From Chryseobacterium lactis (GTDB lineage: Bacteria; Bacteroidota; Bacteroidia; Flavobacteriales; Weeksellaceae): 64,000 nt of DNA. This document shows positions 44,667 to 52,551 of this stretch, piece by piece. Under the pieces are notes generated by a model. That model was given only the letters and a program-made list of their open reading frames with translations, was not told where the DNA came from and searched no databases. Position 1 is the stretch's first letter, and every line of letters begins with the position of its first letter. Made by a program: the position numbers and the translations under genes. The stretch lies in NCBI RefSeq assembly GCF_003815875.1, contig NZ_CP033924.1:806001-870000 (forward strand), given 5' to 3'.

Positions 44667-46187
44667 TTACATGGTTTTTAAATATTTCTTCACTTCCTCC
44701 AGATATGGATACATAATCATATCACTGGAGAATGCCGGAATAATTTTTCTGATATCATCATACAGTTCTTTTGTAGAGGATGAAATTTTATCCTGGAAAC
44801 CAAGATATTCAATAGCCTGAATGATTGTAATCGCTTCAATGGCCAATACTTCAAAAGCATTTTCAATTACTTTTCTGCATATTACCGCTGCATTGGTACC
44901 CATACTAACGATATCCTGATTATCATTATTGTTTGGAATACTATGAACATACATAGAATTCGATAACATCTGGCTTTCCGCCGTGGTAGAAGTTGCCGTA
45001 AACTGTACCCCTTGCATTCCGAAATTGAAACCTAATTTACCTAAATTTACAAAAGGAGGCAAGATTTCGTTGATTTTAGAATTCAAAAGATAGTTCAACT
45101 GTCTTTCTGCAAGCATTGTAAGCTTCGTTACCACGATTTTAAGCTTATCCATTTCCAGAGAAATGTAATCTCCGTGGAAGTTTCCTCCGTGGTAAACATG
45201 CTGGTCTTCCACATTGATGATTGGATTATCGTTGGCAGAATTGATTTCGTTTTCCAGCACCTTTTCAGTATATTCCAAAGTATCCAATACAGGTCCTAAA
45301 ATCTGTGGAACGCATCGTAAAGAATAATACTCCTGTACTTTTTCTTTAAATACTTTTTCCTGTTCTTCAAAATGGGTATAAAGATGATCTTCTCTTTTTC
45401 TTATTAATTTACTGTCTGCCAGATGAGCACGCATTCTTTCCGCAACTTTCTGCTGACCGTAATGTCTTTTGGTGGCGTTCAAAGCCTCCGAGAAGTGGTC
45501 GTCATACGCCTGAACGATTTCGTTGATGGCACAGGAAAGTCTGATCGAAATATCTGTCAGCTGGTTTGCTTTATAAGCATTTACAATACCAATTCCCGAC
45601 ATCACGGAAGTTCCGTTCATCAAGGCAAGTCCTTCACGGATTTCTACTTTAATAGGTTCTAAGCCTTCCGTTTCGAAAACATCTTTTGTAGATTTCCTTT
45701 CTCCTTTATAGAAAACTTCTCCTTCTCCGATTAATACCAGAGCCAAATGAGCCAGCTGAACAAGATCTCCACTTGCTCCTACACCTCCGTGTTCAAAGAT
45801 CAATGGCGTAATATCTCTGTTAATTAACTCCTGAAGAAGATAAATAACAGACTGGTGCACTCCGGAATTCCCTAGCGATAAAGTATTCATTCTGGCCAGC
45901 ATACAAGCTTTCACTTCCTGAGCAGGCAAAGGATTTCCAATTCCTGAAGAGTGGCTTCTGATCAGATTATACTGAAGCTGATGGGTATCTTCGTCACTGA
46001 TTTTGAATTGAGCCATCGGCCCAAAGCCGGTATTCACACCATATATTACTTTATTTTTTGAAAATTCCTTTAAAAACTGAAAACTTGTATCTACTCTCGA
46101 TAAAAGTGATTCATCCAGTTCTATTTTTTCATTTTCAATAATAATTTTTTGAAAATCTTTCAGTCCTAAAAAGTTATTTATTTTCAT
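44667..46187 (-). CDS. Tyrosine ammonia-lyase (MIO-dependent aromatic amino acid lyase)
   Basis: The 506-residue enzyme uses the ATG at 46187. The Ala138-Ser139-Gly140 triad (GVGASGDL) forms the MIO electrophile; Tyr49 is in IYGVNTGFG. The selectivity region reads YNLIRSHSSGIG, the same as I recall for the well-studied F. johnsoniae tyrosine ammonia-lyase, and long stretches agree elsewhere. The reaction, L-tyrosine to 4-coumarate plus ammonia, starts flexirubin synthesis. A histidine ammonia-lyase is the alternative, but the locus supports tyrosine. It is divergent from the halogenase-like gene. Confidence 0.93.
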   Translation of the reverse strand: MKINNFLGLKDFQKIIIENEKIELDESLLSRVDTSFQFLKEFSKNKVIYGVNTGFGPMAQFKISDEDTHQLQYNLIRSHSSGIGNPLPAQEVKACMLARMNTLSLGNSGVHQSVIYLLQELINRDITPLIFEHGGVGASGDLVQLAHLALVLIGEGEVFYKGERKSTKDVFETEGLEPIKVEIREGLALMNGTSVMSGIGIVNAYKANQLTDISIRLSCAINEIVQAYDDHFSEALNATKRHYGQQKVAERMRAHLADSKLIRKREDHLYTHFEEQEKVFKEKVQEYYSLRCVPQILGPVLDTLEYTEKVLENEINSANDNPIINVEDQHVYHGGNFHGDYISLEMDKLKIVVTKLTMLAERQLNYLLNSKINEILPPFVNLGKLGFNFGMQGVQFTATSTTAESQMLSNSMYVHSIPNNNDNQDIVSMGTNAAVICRKVIENAFEVLAIEAITIIQAIEYLGFQDKISSSTKELYDDIRKIIPAFSSDMIMYPYLEEVKKYLKTM

Positions 46188-46212
46188 CAATTAAAAGTAA
46201 TAGTTGATAATT

Positions 46213-46245
46213 TTGTAAAATATTAATTATTTGTCACTAATTTTG
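46213..46245 (+). promoter_or_regulatory. Promoter for the halogenase-like gene; shared divergent region with the ammonia-lyase
   Basis: TTG at 46213-46215 and TAATTTTG at 46238-46245 are 22 bp apart, inside the allowed 17-23. Facing the other way, TATCTTTG (46249-46256 on the minus strand) is a possible -7 element for the ammonia-lyase operon, with its CAA partner at about 24 bp, slightly too far. The two promoters would lie nearly back to back in a 98-bp gap. Confidence 0.6.
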
Positions 46246-46285
46246 CGGCAAAGATAAAAGTTATTATTAAAATAAAAAATCAAAG

Positions 46286-47533
46286 ATGAGCAAAGAATTT
46301 GTTGACGTTCTTGTAATCGGAGCTGGACCTTCCGGATGCGTGTCTTCTTCATACTTAAAGAAGAACAACGTCAACGTGAAAGTTGTTGAAAAGACAAAAT
46401 TTCCCAGGCTGGTAGTTGGTGAAAGCTTAATTCCGAGGGTTATGGATCACTTTGACGAGGCCGGACTTTTCCCTGCTTTAGATAAAATGGGCTTTGAAAA
46501 AAAGCTCGGCGCACGTTTCCTTCGCGGAGATGAAGTCTGCATTTTTGATTTCAGCAACAAATTCGGCGACGGCTGGGACTGGACCTGGCAGGTTCCGAGA
46601 GCTGATTTTGATAATACTCTTGCTCAGGAAGTTATCAATAAAGGAATTGATCTTGAATTTGAAACTGAAGTTATTGATATTCAATTCAATGGTACAGATT
46701 CAGTTACTACGGTAAGAAGCAAGGATGGTGAAACAAAAGAGATCCATGCTAAGTTTGTTATCGATTCAAGTGGTTACGGAAGAGTGCTTCCCAAATTATT
46801 AAACCTTGAAAAACCATCAAAACTTTCTCCTCATTCTGCCATCTTTTCTCATGTACAGGACGTCAACAGAGAGGAAGGTGAAGAAGGCACTTTGATTTCT
46901 TTTGATATTATTGAAACTGAAGTCTGGCTTTGGGTAATTCCTTTTTCCAACGGAAATACAAGTGTAGGAATTGTAGGGCCAACTGATTATATTGAAAAAT
47001 TATCTGAAAACGGAGATACCACCGAAGCTTTAAAAAAGGCAATCTCTCTTTCGGATTATTATGTGAAACGTTTTGGAAGTGTAGATTTCCTTTTTGAACC
47101 AAAACATTTAAAAGATTATTCCTGTTCGGTAAAAAGTCTTTTCGGAGATGGATTTGCTTTAACGGGAAATGCTTCTGAATTCCTTGATCCGGTATTTTCT
47201 TCAGGAATGGCTTTTGCCACAGAATCCGGAATGCTGGCTGCCAAGCTGGCCTTAAGACAATTGAATGGGGAAACGATCAACTGGCAAACGGAATATAGCG
47301 ATTACATTCTTTATGGAGTAGATGTTTTCACAACGTATGTAAAGGAATGGTATACCGGAAACCTCCAGGAATTATTCTTCCACCAACCAGAAAATCCGGA
47401 TGTAAAGAAAAAGATCTGCGCCGTATTGGCAGGATATGTATGGAATAAGGAAAATCCCTTTGTGAAGAAGCATGATACGGTGATTAAGAATCTCGCGAAC
47501 CTCATCAAATTAGAAAAACAGGAACAAAATTAA
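46286..47533 (+). CDS. FAD-dependent oxidoreductase of flavin-halogenase type
   Basis: The 415-residue protein has GAGPSG (12-17), VVGESLIPR, the halogenase signature WLWVIP (214-219, the WxWxIP pattern that blocks monooxygenase activity), GFEKKLGARF with Lys73 in the place of the catalytic Lys of phenol halogenases, and FLDPVFSSG (298-306), matching F..P..S.G. A chlorinating role on the phenol ring of the pigment is plausible. WxWxIP also occurs in non-halogenating relatives, so a hydroxylase or reductase cannot be excluded. It is alone on the plus strand with its own promoter and terminator. Confidence 0.75.
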   Translation: MSKEFVDVLVIGAGPSGCVSSSYLKKNNVNVKVVEKTKFPRLVVGESLIPRVMDHFDEAGLFPALDKMGFEKKLGARFLRGDEVCIFDFSNKFGDGWDWTWQVPRADFDNTLAQEVINKGIDLEFETEVIDIQFNGTDSVTTVRSKDGETKEIHAKFVIDSSGYGRVLPKLLNLEKPSKLSPHSAIFSHVQDVNREEGEEGTLISFDIIETEVWLWVIPFSNGNTSVGIVGPTDYIEKLSENGDTTEALKKAISLSDYYVKRFGSVDFLFEPKHLKDYSCSVKSLFGDGFALTGNASEFLDPVFSSGMAFATESGMLAAKLALRQLNGETINWQTEYSDYILYGVDVFTTYVKEWYTGNLQELFFHQPENPDVKKKICAVLAGYVWNKENPFVKKHDTVIKNLANLIKLEKQEQN

Positions 47534-47541
47534 TCATAAAA

Positions 47542-47566
47542 AAACGGTCTGAGATTCAGACCGTTT
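47542..47566. terminator. Bidirectional terminator between convergent genes
   Basis: AAACGGTCTGA (47542-47552) and TCAGACCGTTT (47556-47566) form a perfect 11-bp stem with a 3-nt loop and A/T runs on both sides. Confidence 0.9.
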
Positions 47567-47572
47567 TTGTTT

Positions 47573-48178
47573 TTATTTCAAAGCATCTTTGATTTCTTTT
47601 CCTAACTTCTTTCCTGTCACTTCATAAGCAGCAGCAATTCTTCCATATTCCCAGGAAAACTCTTTGTTCATTTGTTTTCCTCCGATTTTATCTGCTTTTA
47701 ACTTCATGACCACTTTTTCAGGATTATCCGTTTCTACAAAGGTCAGATCAGCTGTAAGCTTAGCCTCCTGAGAACCGATCATTCCACCATACCAACCCGC
47801 ATAGATCCATTTTGAATCAATGATCAGCGTATATTTTGCTTTAGTGTCATTATTAAACACTACTTTTTTAGATTTACCATTAATACCTTTTAAAAAGTAC
47901 TCAAGATATTCTGATGTTTTGAATTTTTCCCATTGAGAAGTCCAGTTCTGCCACACAGCTTCGCCTTTTTTCAGCATAATTTCGCCTTTTCTGCCTTCAA
48001 GATACTGAGCTTCAGTAAGGTTTTTCTCCTGATAGGTAGCATTTTCAAGTTTCAATTGAACATTGACCACACTCTGATCTTTTAAAAAGTCAAAATTACC
48101 GGATTGAAGATTGATTTGGTTTTGTGCAAAAGTGGTTGTAGCAACTGCCATCAACAATAGCAGAAATAATTTTTTCAT
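47573..48178 (-). CDS. Secreted protein, paralogue of the next gene
   Basis: The 201 residues have a signal peptide (MKKLFLLLLMAVATTTFAQ). I do not recognise the family. It shares with the 48215 product a layout of an N-terminal strand pair (GNFDFLKDQS/GDYNFLKGQK), KYTLIID.KWI, a glycine patch (WYGGMIGSQEAKL) and LTFVETDNPEKVVM. The two genes are adjacent in one operon with the adenylating enzyme, so they arose by tandem duplication. The body looks like a beta-rich periplasmic or surface protein. Confidence 0.65.
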   Translation of the reverse strand: MKKLFLLLLMAVATTTFAQNQINLQSGNFDFLKDQSVVNVQLKLENATYQEKNLTEAQYLEGRKGEIMLKKGEAVWQNWTSQWEKFKTSEYLEYFLKGINGKSKKVVFNNDTKAKYTLIIDSKWIYAGWYGGMIGSQEAKLTADLTFVETDNPEKVVMKLKADKIGGKQMNKEFSWEYGRIAAAYEVTGKKLGKEIKDALK

Positions 48179-48214
48179 AGTTTATTAGTTAAAATTTAAA
48201 TTTATAAGGGACAC

Positions 48215-48814
48215 TTATTTTTTAGTATAATAGTCAACTTTCAGGGCGAGCATTTTCGAGGTCTTTGCGTAGCATTCCGCAATACGGTCATTGTTGTTAG
48301 GAACTCCTATAACATTATCTCCTGTAGCTTTTAACCCTTCGACTACCATTAAAACAGTGTTTGGATTATCGGTTTCTACAAACGTCATTCTAGAATTCAT
48401 TTCGGCATGAATGCTCCCGATACCACCAAAAATACCCTGAGAAATCCAGGTTGGTTCTACAATTAAAGTATATTTGGTTTTTTCAAAATGGGTAGCTGCT
48501 TCTATATCCGTATTTTTATTCCAGGATGCTAAAAATTTATCCTGAAATGTTTTTGTCTTCGAATATTCCCAGTCATTTTTCCATTTCTCAGCTTCTTCTT
48601 TATCCTTTCTTTTTTCAATTTCTGCCATTCTTTCGGCAATATACTGCTCTTCCGTAATTTTTTTCCTGGCAAAAGTTACTCCATCAAATTTGAAAACGAC
48701 TTTAATAAATTTTTGTCCTTTTAAGAAATTATAATCTCCGGAAATTACTTTGACCCGCTGTGCCATCAGGCATACGGAAAGAGCCAAAAAGAATAGAAAT
48801 AGTGTTTTTTTCAT
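48215..48814 (-). CDS. Secreted protein, paralogue of the preceding gene
   Basis: This 199-residue protein has a signal peptide (MKKTLFLFFLALSVCLMAQ) and the shared motifs described for its neighbour: GDYNFLKGQKFIKV, KYTLIVEPTWI, GIGSIHAEM and MTFVETDNPNTVLM. Lys-rich segments lie in the middle (AEIEKRKDKEEAEKWKN). It sits between the adenylating enzyme (upstream, 19 bp gap) and its paralogue. Location and duplication suggest a pigment-associated periplasmic role, but nothing in the sequence shows it. Confidence 0.65.
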   Translation of the reverse strand: MKKTLFLFFLALSVCLMAQRVKVISGDYNFLKGQKFIKVVFKFDGVTFARKKITEEQYIAERMAEIEKRKDKEEAEKWKNDWEYSKTKTFQDKFLASWNKNTDIEAATHFEKTKYTLIVEPTWISQGIFGGIGSIHAEMNSRMTFVETDNPNTVLMVVEGLKATGDNVIGVPNNNDRIAECYAKTSKMLALKVDYYTKK

Positions 48815-48833
48815 GGTTGTTTTAATTAGTTTT

Positions 48834-50126
48834 TTATCTTAAATCAATGAATGTAATGGGTTTTCTGCTGTTGGGATTAAAAACTATTTTAGATAAAATA
48901 TCAAATTCGATGATTTCAATTTTCGGGCTTACTCTTAATTTTGCACGAAAATGATCCCGAACCTCATTCACGAAGTTTTCTGATTCACCGTTTGTACTTA
49001 TTTTAATGATAATCTCATCCAGACCAATTTCATTCGATTGAATAACGATCTGATGACACAAAATAGTATTAAAATCATTCAAAATATCATTAAGAGCAGG
49101 TGGATAGAGCGTTGTACCTTTGTACTTGATCATTTGCTGCATTCTGCCGATTACCGGTCCCAGTCTCATTGTATTTCTACCACATCTGCATGGTTCGTAA
49201 TGAGCTTTTACAATATCTCCTGTTTTGAATCTCAACAACGGAATTGCTTCTACTCCCAACGTAGTAATCGTCAACTCGCCACTTTCGCCCTCGTTCACGG
49301 GAGTTCCAAGATCATCGAGAATTTCTGTAATGATTAATTCCGGATGATGGTGTCCTCCAATCTGATGTTCACATTCTGTAAAGGCAGTACTCATCTCCGT
49401 AGAAGCGTAAGTTGAGAAAAGTTTGATATTCCACTTTTCTTTTATTTTCTGTGACAGGATATTATCGGTAAAATCCTGGTTTTTGATACTTTCTCCTATG
49501 CACACAGCACCATAAACACTGGAGTTTTTATAATCCACGCCATGTTTTTCTGCATAATCAATCATTTTCAGTAAGAAAGAAGGAACGGTAATCAGATATT
49601 TAGGCTGATATCTGAAGATGGAATCCCACTGCAGCTCAGGAATTCCCGGGCCCATTCTCACCACACTCGCACCCATTTTTCTTAATCCTAAAAAATAGGC
49701 AAGGCCGGCCATAAATCTTTTATCAATGGTGGTAATCATCTGTACTACATCTCCTTTCTGAATACCGGCACAGGCAAAAGATATGGCTTCGTTGTAAGCC
49801 AGCCTTTCAAGGTCATTATCAGACAGTCCAAATGTTACCGGATCACCAAGTGTCCCGGAAGTTGTACTATAATCCACAATCTTATTTGGAGGAATACAGA
49901 AAAAATCATGATTGTATTGTTGCAGATCATTCTTAGTGGTCATGGGAATTTTCTGCAGATCTTCCAGAGTTTTAATATCTTCAATATTGATATTATTTTC
50001 CCTGAACAGCTTCTGATAAAAAGGAGAATGATTTTCAAGATAAACTAACAGCTCGTGAAGCTTTTTCTCCTGAAACTGCTTAATCTCTGCGGTACTCGAT
50101 TTTTCGATTGAAGGATGAAATTCCAA
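48834..50126 (-). CDS. Phenylacetate-CoA ligase-type adenylating enzyme (probable coumarate loading)
   Basis: The 430-residue AMP-forming enzyme has TTSGTLGDPVTFG (the P-loop), TYASTEMSTAF, LLRFKTGDIV and GRMQQMIKYKGTTLYP, with a CRCG cluster typical of phenylacetate-CoA ligases. No in-frame ATG precedes the conserved N-terminus, so a TTG start at 50126 is used. Next to the ammonia-lyase locus it should activate 4-coumarate (or a related aryl acid) and load it onto a carrier protein or CoA. It is the first gene of an operon with two secreted proteins. Confidence 0.85.
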   Translation of the reverse strand: MEFHPSIEKSSTAEIKQFQEKKLHELLVYLENHSPFYQKLFRENNINIEDIKTLEDLQKIPMTTKNDLQQYNHDFFCIPPNKIVDYSTTSGTLGDPVTFGLSDNDLERLAYNEAISFACAGIQKGDVVQMITTIDKRFMAGLAYFLGLRKMGASVVRMGPGIPELQWDSIFRYQPKYLITVPSFLLKMIDYAEKHGVDYKNSSVYGAVCIGESIKNQDFTDNILSQKIKEKWNIKLFSTYASTEMSTAFTECEHQIGGHHHPELIITEILDDLGTPVNEGESGELTITTLGVEAIPLLRFKTGDIVKAHYEPCRCGRNTMRLGPVIGRMQQMIKYKGTTLYPPALNDILNDFNTILCHQIVIQSNEIGLDEIIIKISTNGESENFVNEVRDHFRAKLRVSPKIEIIEFDILSKIVFNPNSRKPITFIDLR

Positions 50127-50205
50127 TGATTTTAATTTTGAGCAAATTTATTTAATTAAATTTAAAAGATTGAGCGATTACAAGATTTAAAAACTAATCT
50201 CTTAT

Positions 50206-51894
50206 TTATCTCTGAAACGTAAATGTTTGGGTATTGGTATTGCCTGCCGTATTGATGGTGGTAACTTTTAATGTGTGAGAACCGGAACCTTTTGGACATT
50301 TTTCGTCAAAAATATATACAAAATCATTTTTCACTCGGGAAAATCTAAGCCATTTCCCATCCAACTCTGCCCGAAATGAGATGATATCACCAATTTTGGT
50401 AGTGCCTTTTAATCGTAAGGAAGCTCCGTTCACCAATGCTCCATCTTTCCAACCGGAAGAAACAGAAGGTAAACTGTTGTCCAATACCAGTTTTACAGTA
50501 CCCAATCTGTTAAATTGCCCTTCTGCTTTATCACCATTCCATTTTCCTTTTACTGCATCGGTATCGCTGCCATAATCAAACAAAAGAACTACCTTATCTT
50601 TTTCTTCCTGACTTAACTTCCTGTTCGGTTTTATTTTCACCGTATAATTATCATGAACCGGTACATAAGGATTGTGCAGATTAATGAGACTGGAAATTAC
50701 ATTCGGGTCAGCATCCTGTTTTTCATTAGCGTTAAAATTAACAGCATCATACACTGCACTTTTACTGAAATTGATTTCAGCATTCTGGGTCGTAATAGTT
50801 TTAGCTTCGTTAGGTTGCAGAACATTATTACCTGTAGGGATTGCCTTATTTGCAGCACCACTAAGCTGAACTTTGGTCGTCAGGCGGCTTGTATTTCCTT
50901 TGACATCTTTTAAAACAATCTCAATGTTGTGAATCTCTTCATCCTGAAGGGTGATAATTCCGGTTAAATTGGGAGTGCTGTAATTCTGAAGTTTCATTCC
51001 CGGTAAAGTAGATAAATGCTGGATACTCATTTTGTCTCTTGAAAATTTCGTGTAATCAATACAACCATTTTCAAAACGGGTATCGTCATAGCTTACTTTA
51101 TCAATAGAAAAACCATAGATTAACTTACCATCCATCAACAACTCTGCCTGATAAATTCCAAGATTAAATCCCTGATTTGCTTTATCTACGGCTTTTATTG
51201 CAAAGCTTATTACCGGAGAGTTAACTCTGACAATATCTGCACTGTAAATATTTCCTGTTTTTTTAACTGCAATTCCGTTTGCTCCCGGCTCATAAGTACT
51301 GAAACGTCTGTCATACCAATACAACCCACTGATAATTGGGGACACATTATCGGGAATCGCAAAACCAAAAAGCAATGGATTAAGGCATTCTTCTGTTTTG
51401 GTATCTCTTATTTCAAAATGTAAATGCGGGCCGGCTGAACCTCCTGTATTACCACTTAACGCAATTAACTGCCCTTTTGTGACAGGAAATTGCCCGGGCT
51501 GAAAAGTGATATCCTGCTCCCATTTTTCATCTTTATACTGTCTTTCTTTTACGTATTCATCAAGCTTATCGTAATATTTATTTAAATGGGCATACACTGT
51601 CGTATATCCATTGGGATGGGTGATATAAACCGCATTTCCAAAACCATATCGTTCTACTTTTATCCTGCTTACATAGCCATCTGCTGCGGCAAGAACAGAG
51701 AGGTTTTCCTGACTGTTGGTTCGAAGATCCAATCCCATATGAAAATGATTGGAACGGACCGCTCCAAAATTAGCAGCCAGCTGCATGGAAATATTCAAGG
51801 GATTCCGGAAATAATTTTGTGGGTAATTCTGAGCTTGTGAGACGATACTGTTTATGAAACAAACAATCAGTATCAGTTTACAAAAGATTTTCAT
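50206..51894 (-). CDS. Secreted M23-family peptidase (LytM-type)
   Basis: This 562-residue protein has a signal peptide and an M23 domain at about 30-180: HFHMGLDLRT, the glycine/aspartate signature, and GNTGGSAGPHLHFEIRD, giving the HxxxD and HxH zinc sites. The remaining ~370 residues are beta-rich, ending TFTFQR. It may cut peptidoglycan cross-links or act as a divisome or envelope factor. It lies between the pigment locus and the housekeeping genes and shares no overlap with either. Confidence 0.9.
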   Translation of the reverse strand: MKIFCKLILIVCFINSIVSQAQNYPQNYFRNPLNISMQLAANFGAVRSNHFHMGLDLRTNSQENLSVLAAADGYVSRIKVERYGFGNAVYITHPNGYTTVYAHLNKYYDKLDEYVKERQYKDEKWEQDITFQPGQFPVTKGQLIALSGNTGGSAGPHLHFEIRDTKTEECLNPLLFGFAIPDNVSPIISGLYWYDRRFSTYEPGANGIAVKKTGNIYSADIVRVNSPVISFAIKAVDKANQGFNLGIYQAELLMDGKLIYGFSIDKVSYDDTRFENGCIDYTKFSRDKMSIQHLSTLPGMKLQNYSTPNLTGIITLQDEEIHNIEIVLKDVKGNTSRLTTKVQLSGAANKAIPTGNNVLQPNEAKTITTQNAEINFSKSAVYDAVNFNANEKQDADPNVISSLINLHNPYVPVHDNYTVKIKPNRKLSQEEKDKVVLLFDYGSDTDAVKGKWNGDKAEGQFNRLGTVKLVLDNSLPSVSSGWKDGALVNGASLRLKGTTKIGDIISFRAELDGKWLRFSRVKNDFVYIFDEKCPKGSGSHTLKVTTINTAGNTNTQTFTFQR

Positions 51895-52035
51895 ACATCA
51901 TTTAGTTAGGTTCATTTTAAATATACGAAATTTCAAGCAATGATTGTGCTATTTTAGTTTTACAGATAATCTGGATTGACCATATTTTTTAAACCAGAGA
52001 TTTACAGAGATGGAGATTGGTAAGGGTTATTTAAA

Positions 52036-52100
52036 GTTTTGGCTAAAGCCTATGGAGCGAATATTTCCTTTATTAAATGGGCTAAAGCCCATTTCTATTG
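52036..52100. repeat. GGCTAAAGCC palindromic repeat, third copy
   Basis: GGCTAAAGCC at 52041-52050, a 28-bp spacer, then AAATGGGCTAAAGCCCATT with core 52079-52090, followed by TCTATTGAT as in the other copies. Confidence 0.8.
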
Positions 52101-52151
52101 ATAATCTTGTAATCTCTAAAGTCTGCGAGAGATAATCTACTCAAGGGCCAT

Positions 52152-52248
52152 TGTCATTCTGACGAAGGAAGAATCTCATATATGGCTAGATTCTTCATTT
52201 CACTTCTGAACTACGTCCGCAAACCTTCAGTTTGTATTCAGAATGACA
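52152..52248. repeat. TGTCATTC-type palindromic repeat, fuller copy
   Basis: Ends are TGTCATTCTGA (52152-52162) and TCAGAATGACA (52238-52248), a perfect 11-bp inverted repeat. Inside, GAAGAATCT (52168-52176) faces AGATTCTTC (52188-52196). Length and layout match the copy at 30471. Confidence 0.85.
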
Positions 52249-52506
52249 GAGCCATAATAACTACGATATCAGGATCAGTGTAAAATTGTATATAATAACC
52301 TAATTTAAATTAAGCCAAAGTCAATCTGTATTAAATCTTTCATGCATAAATTCCCGGTAAGATTGAAAATAAAAGAGGCTCATAAATTCACTCATTTACT
52401 ACTATCTATTCCCTTTTAAACCCTTTCTCCATTTATATTTCTGAAATTGAACTTTTTAATAGAATATATCGAAATAAAACATATATTATAAACCGACAAA
52501 AATCAC

Positions 52507-52514
52507 TAAATTTG
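52507..52514 (+). promoter_or_regulatory. Candidate -7 element for ileS
   Basis: TAAATTTG matches TAnnTTTG, 37 bp before the ATG at 52552; no TTG is seen at the right distance. The same word followed by GCA precedes the MMPL and trpS genes. Confidence 0.4.
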
Positions 52515-52551
52515 CAGACTTAATTAATCAACGAAAATTGAGATATTTACA

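Larger units (their letters stand above)
51895..52506. other. Gene-free region upstream of ileS holding two repeat elements
   Basis: About 610 bp with no ORF. It contains one GGCTAAAGCC repeat (52041-52096), one TGTCATTC repeat (52152-52248) and AT-rich sequence with no hairpin terminator for the flanking genes. Confidence 0.7.

Noticed and set aside
44667..46187. Histidine ammonia-lyase of histidine degradation, linking with the ureohydrolase at the left edge
   Set aside because: The sequence closely resembles the tyrosine enzyme of F. johnsoniae, and the neighbours are pigment genes, 44 kb away from the ureohydrolase.
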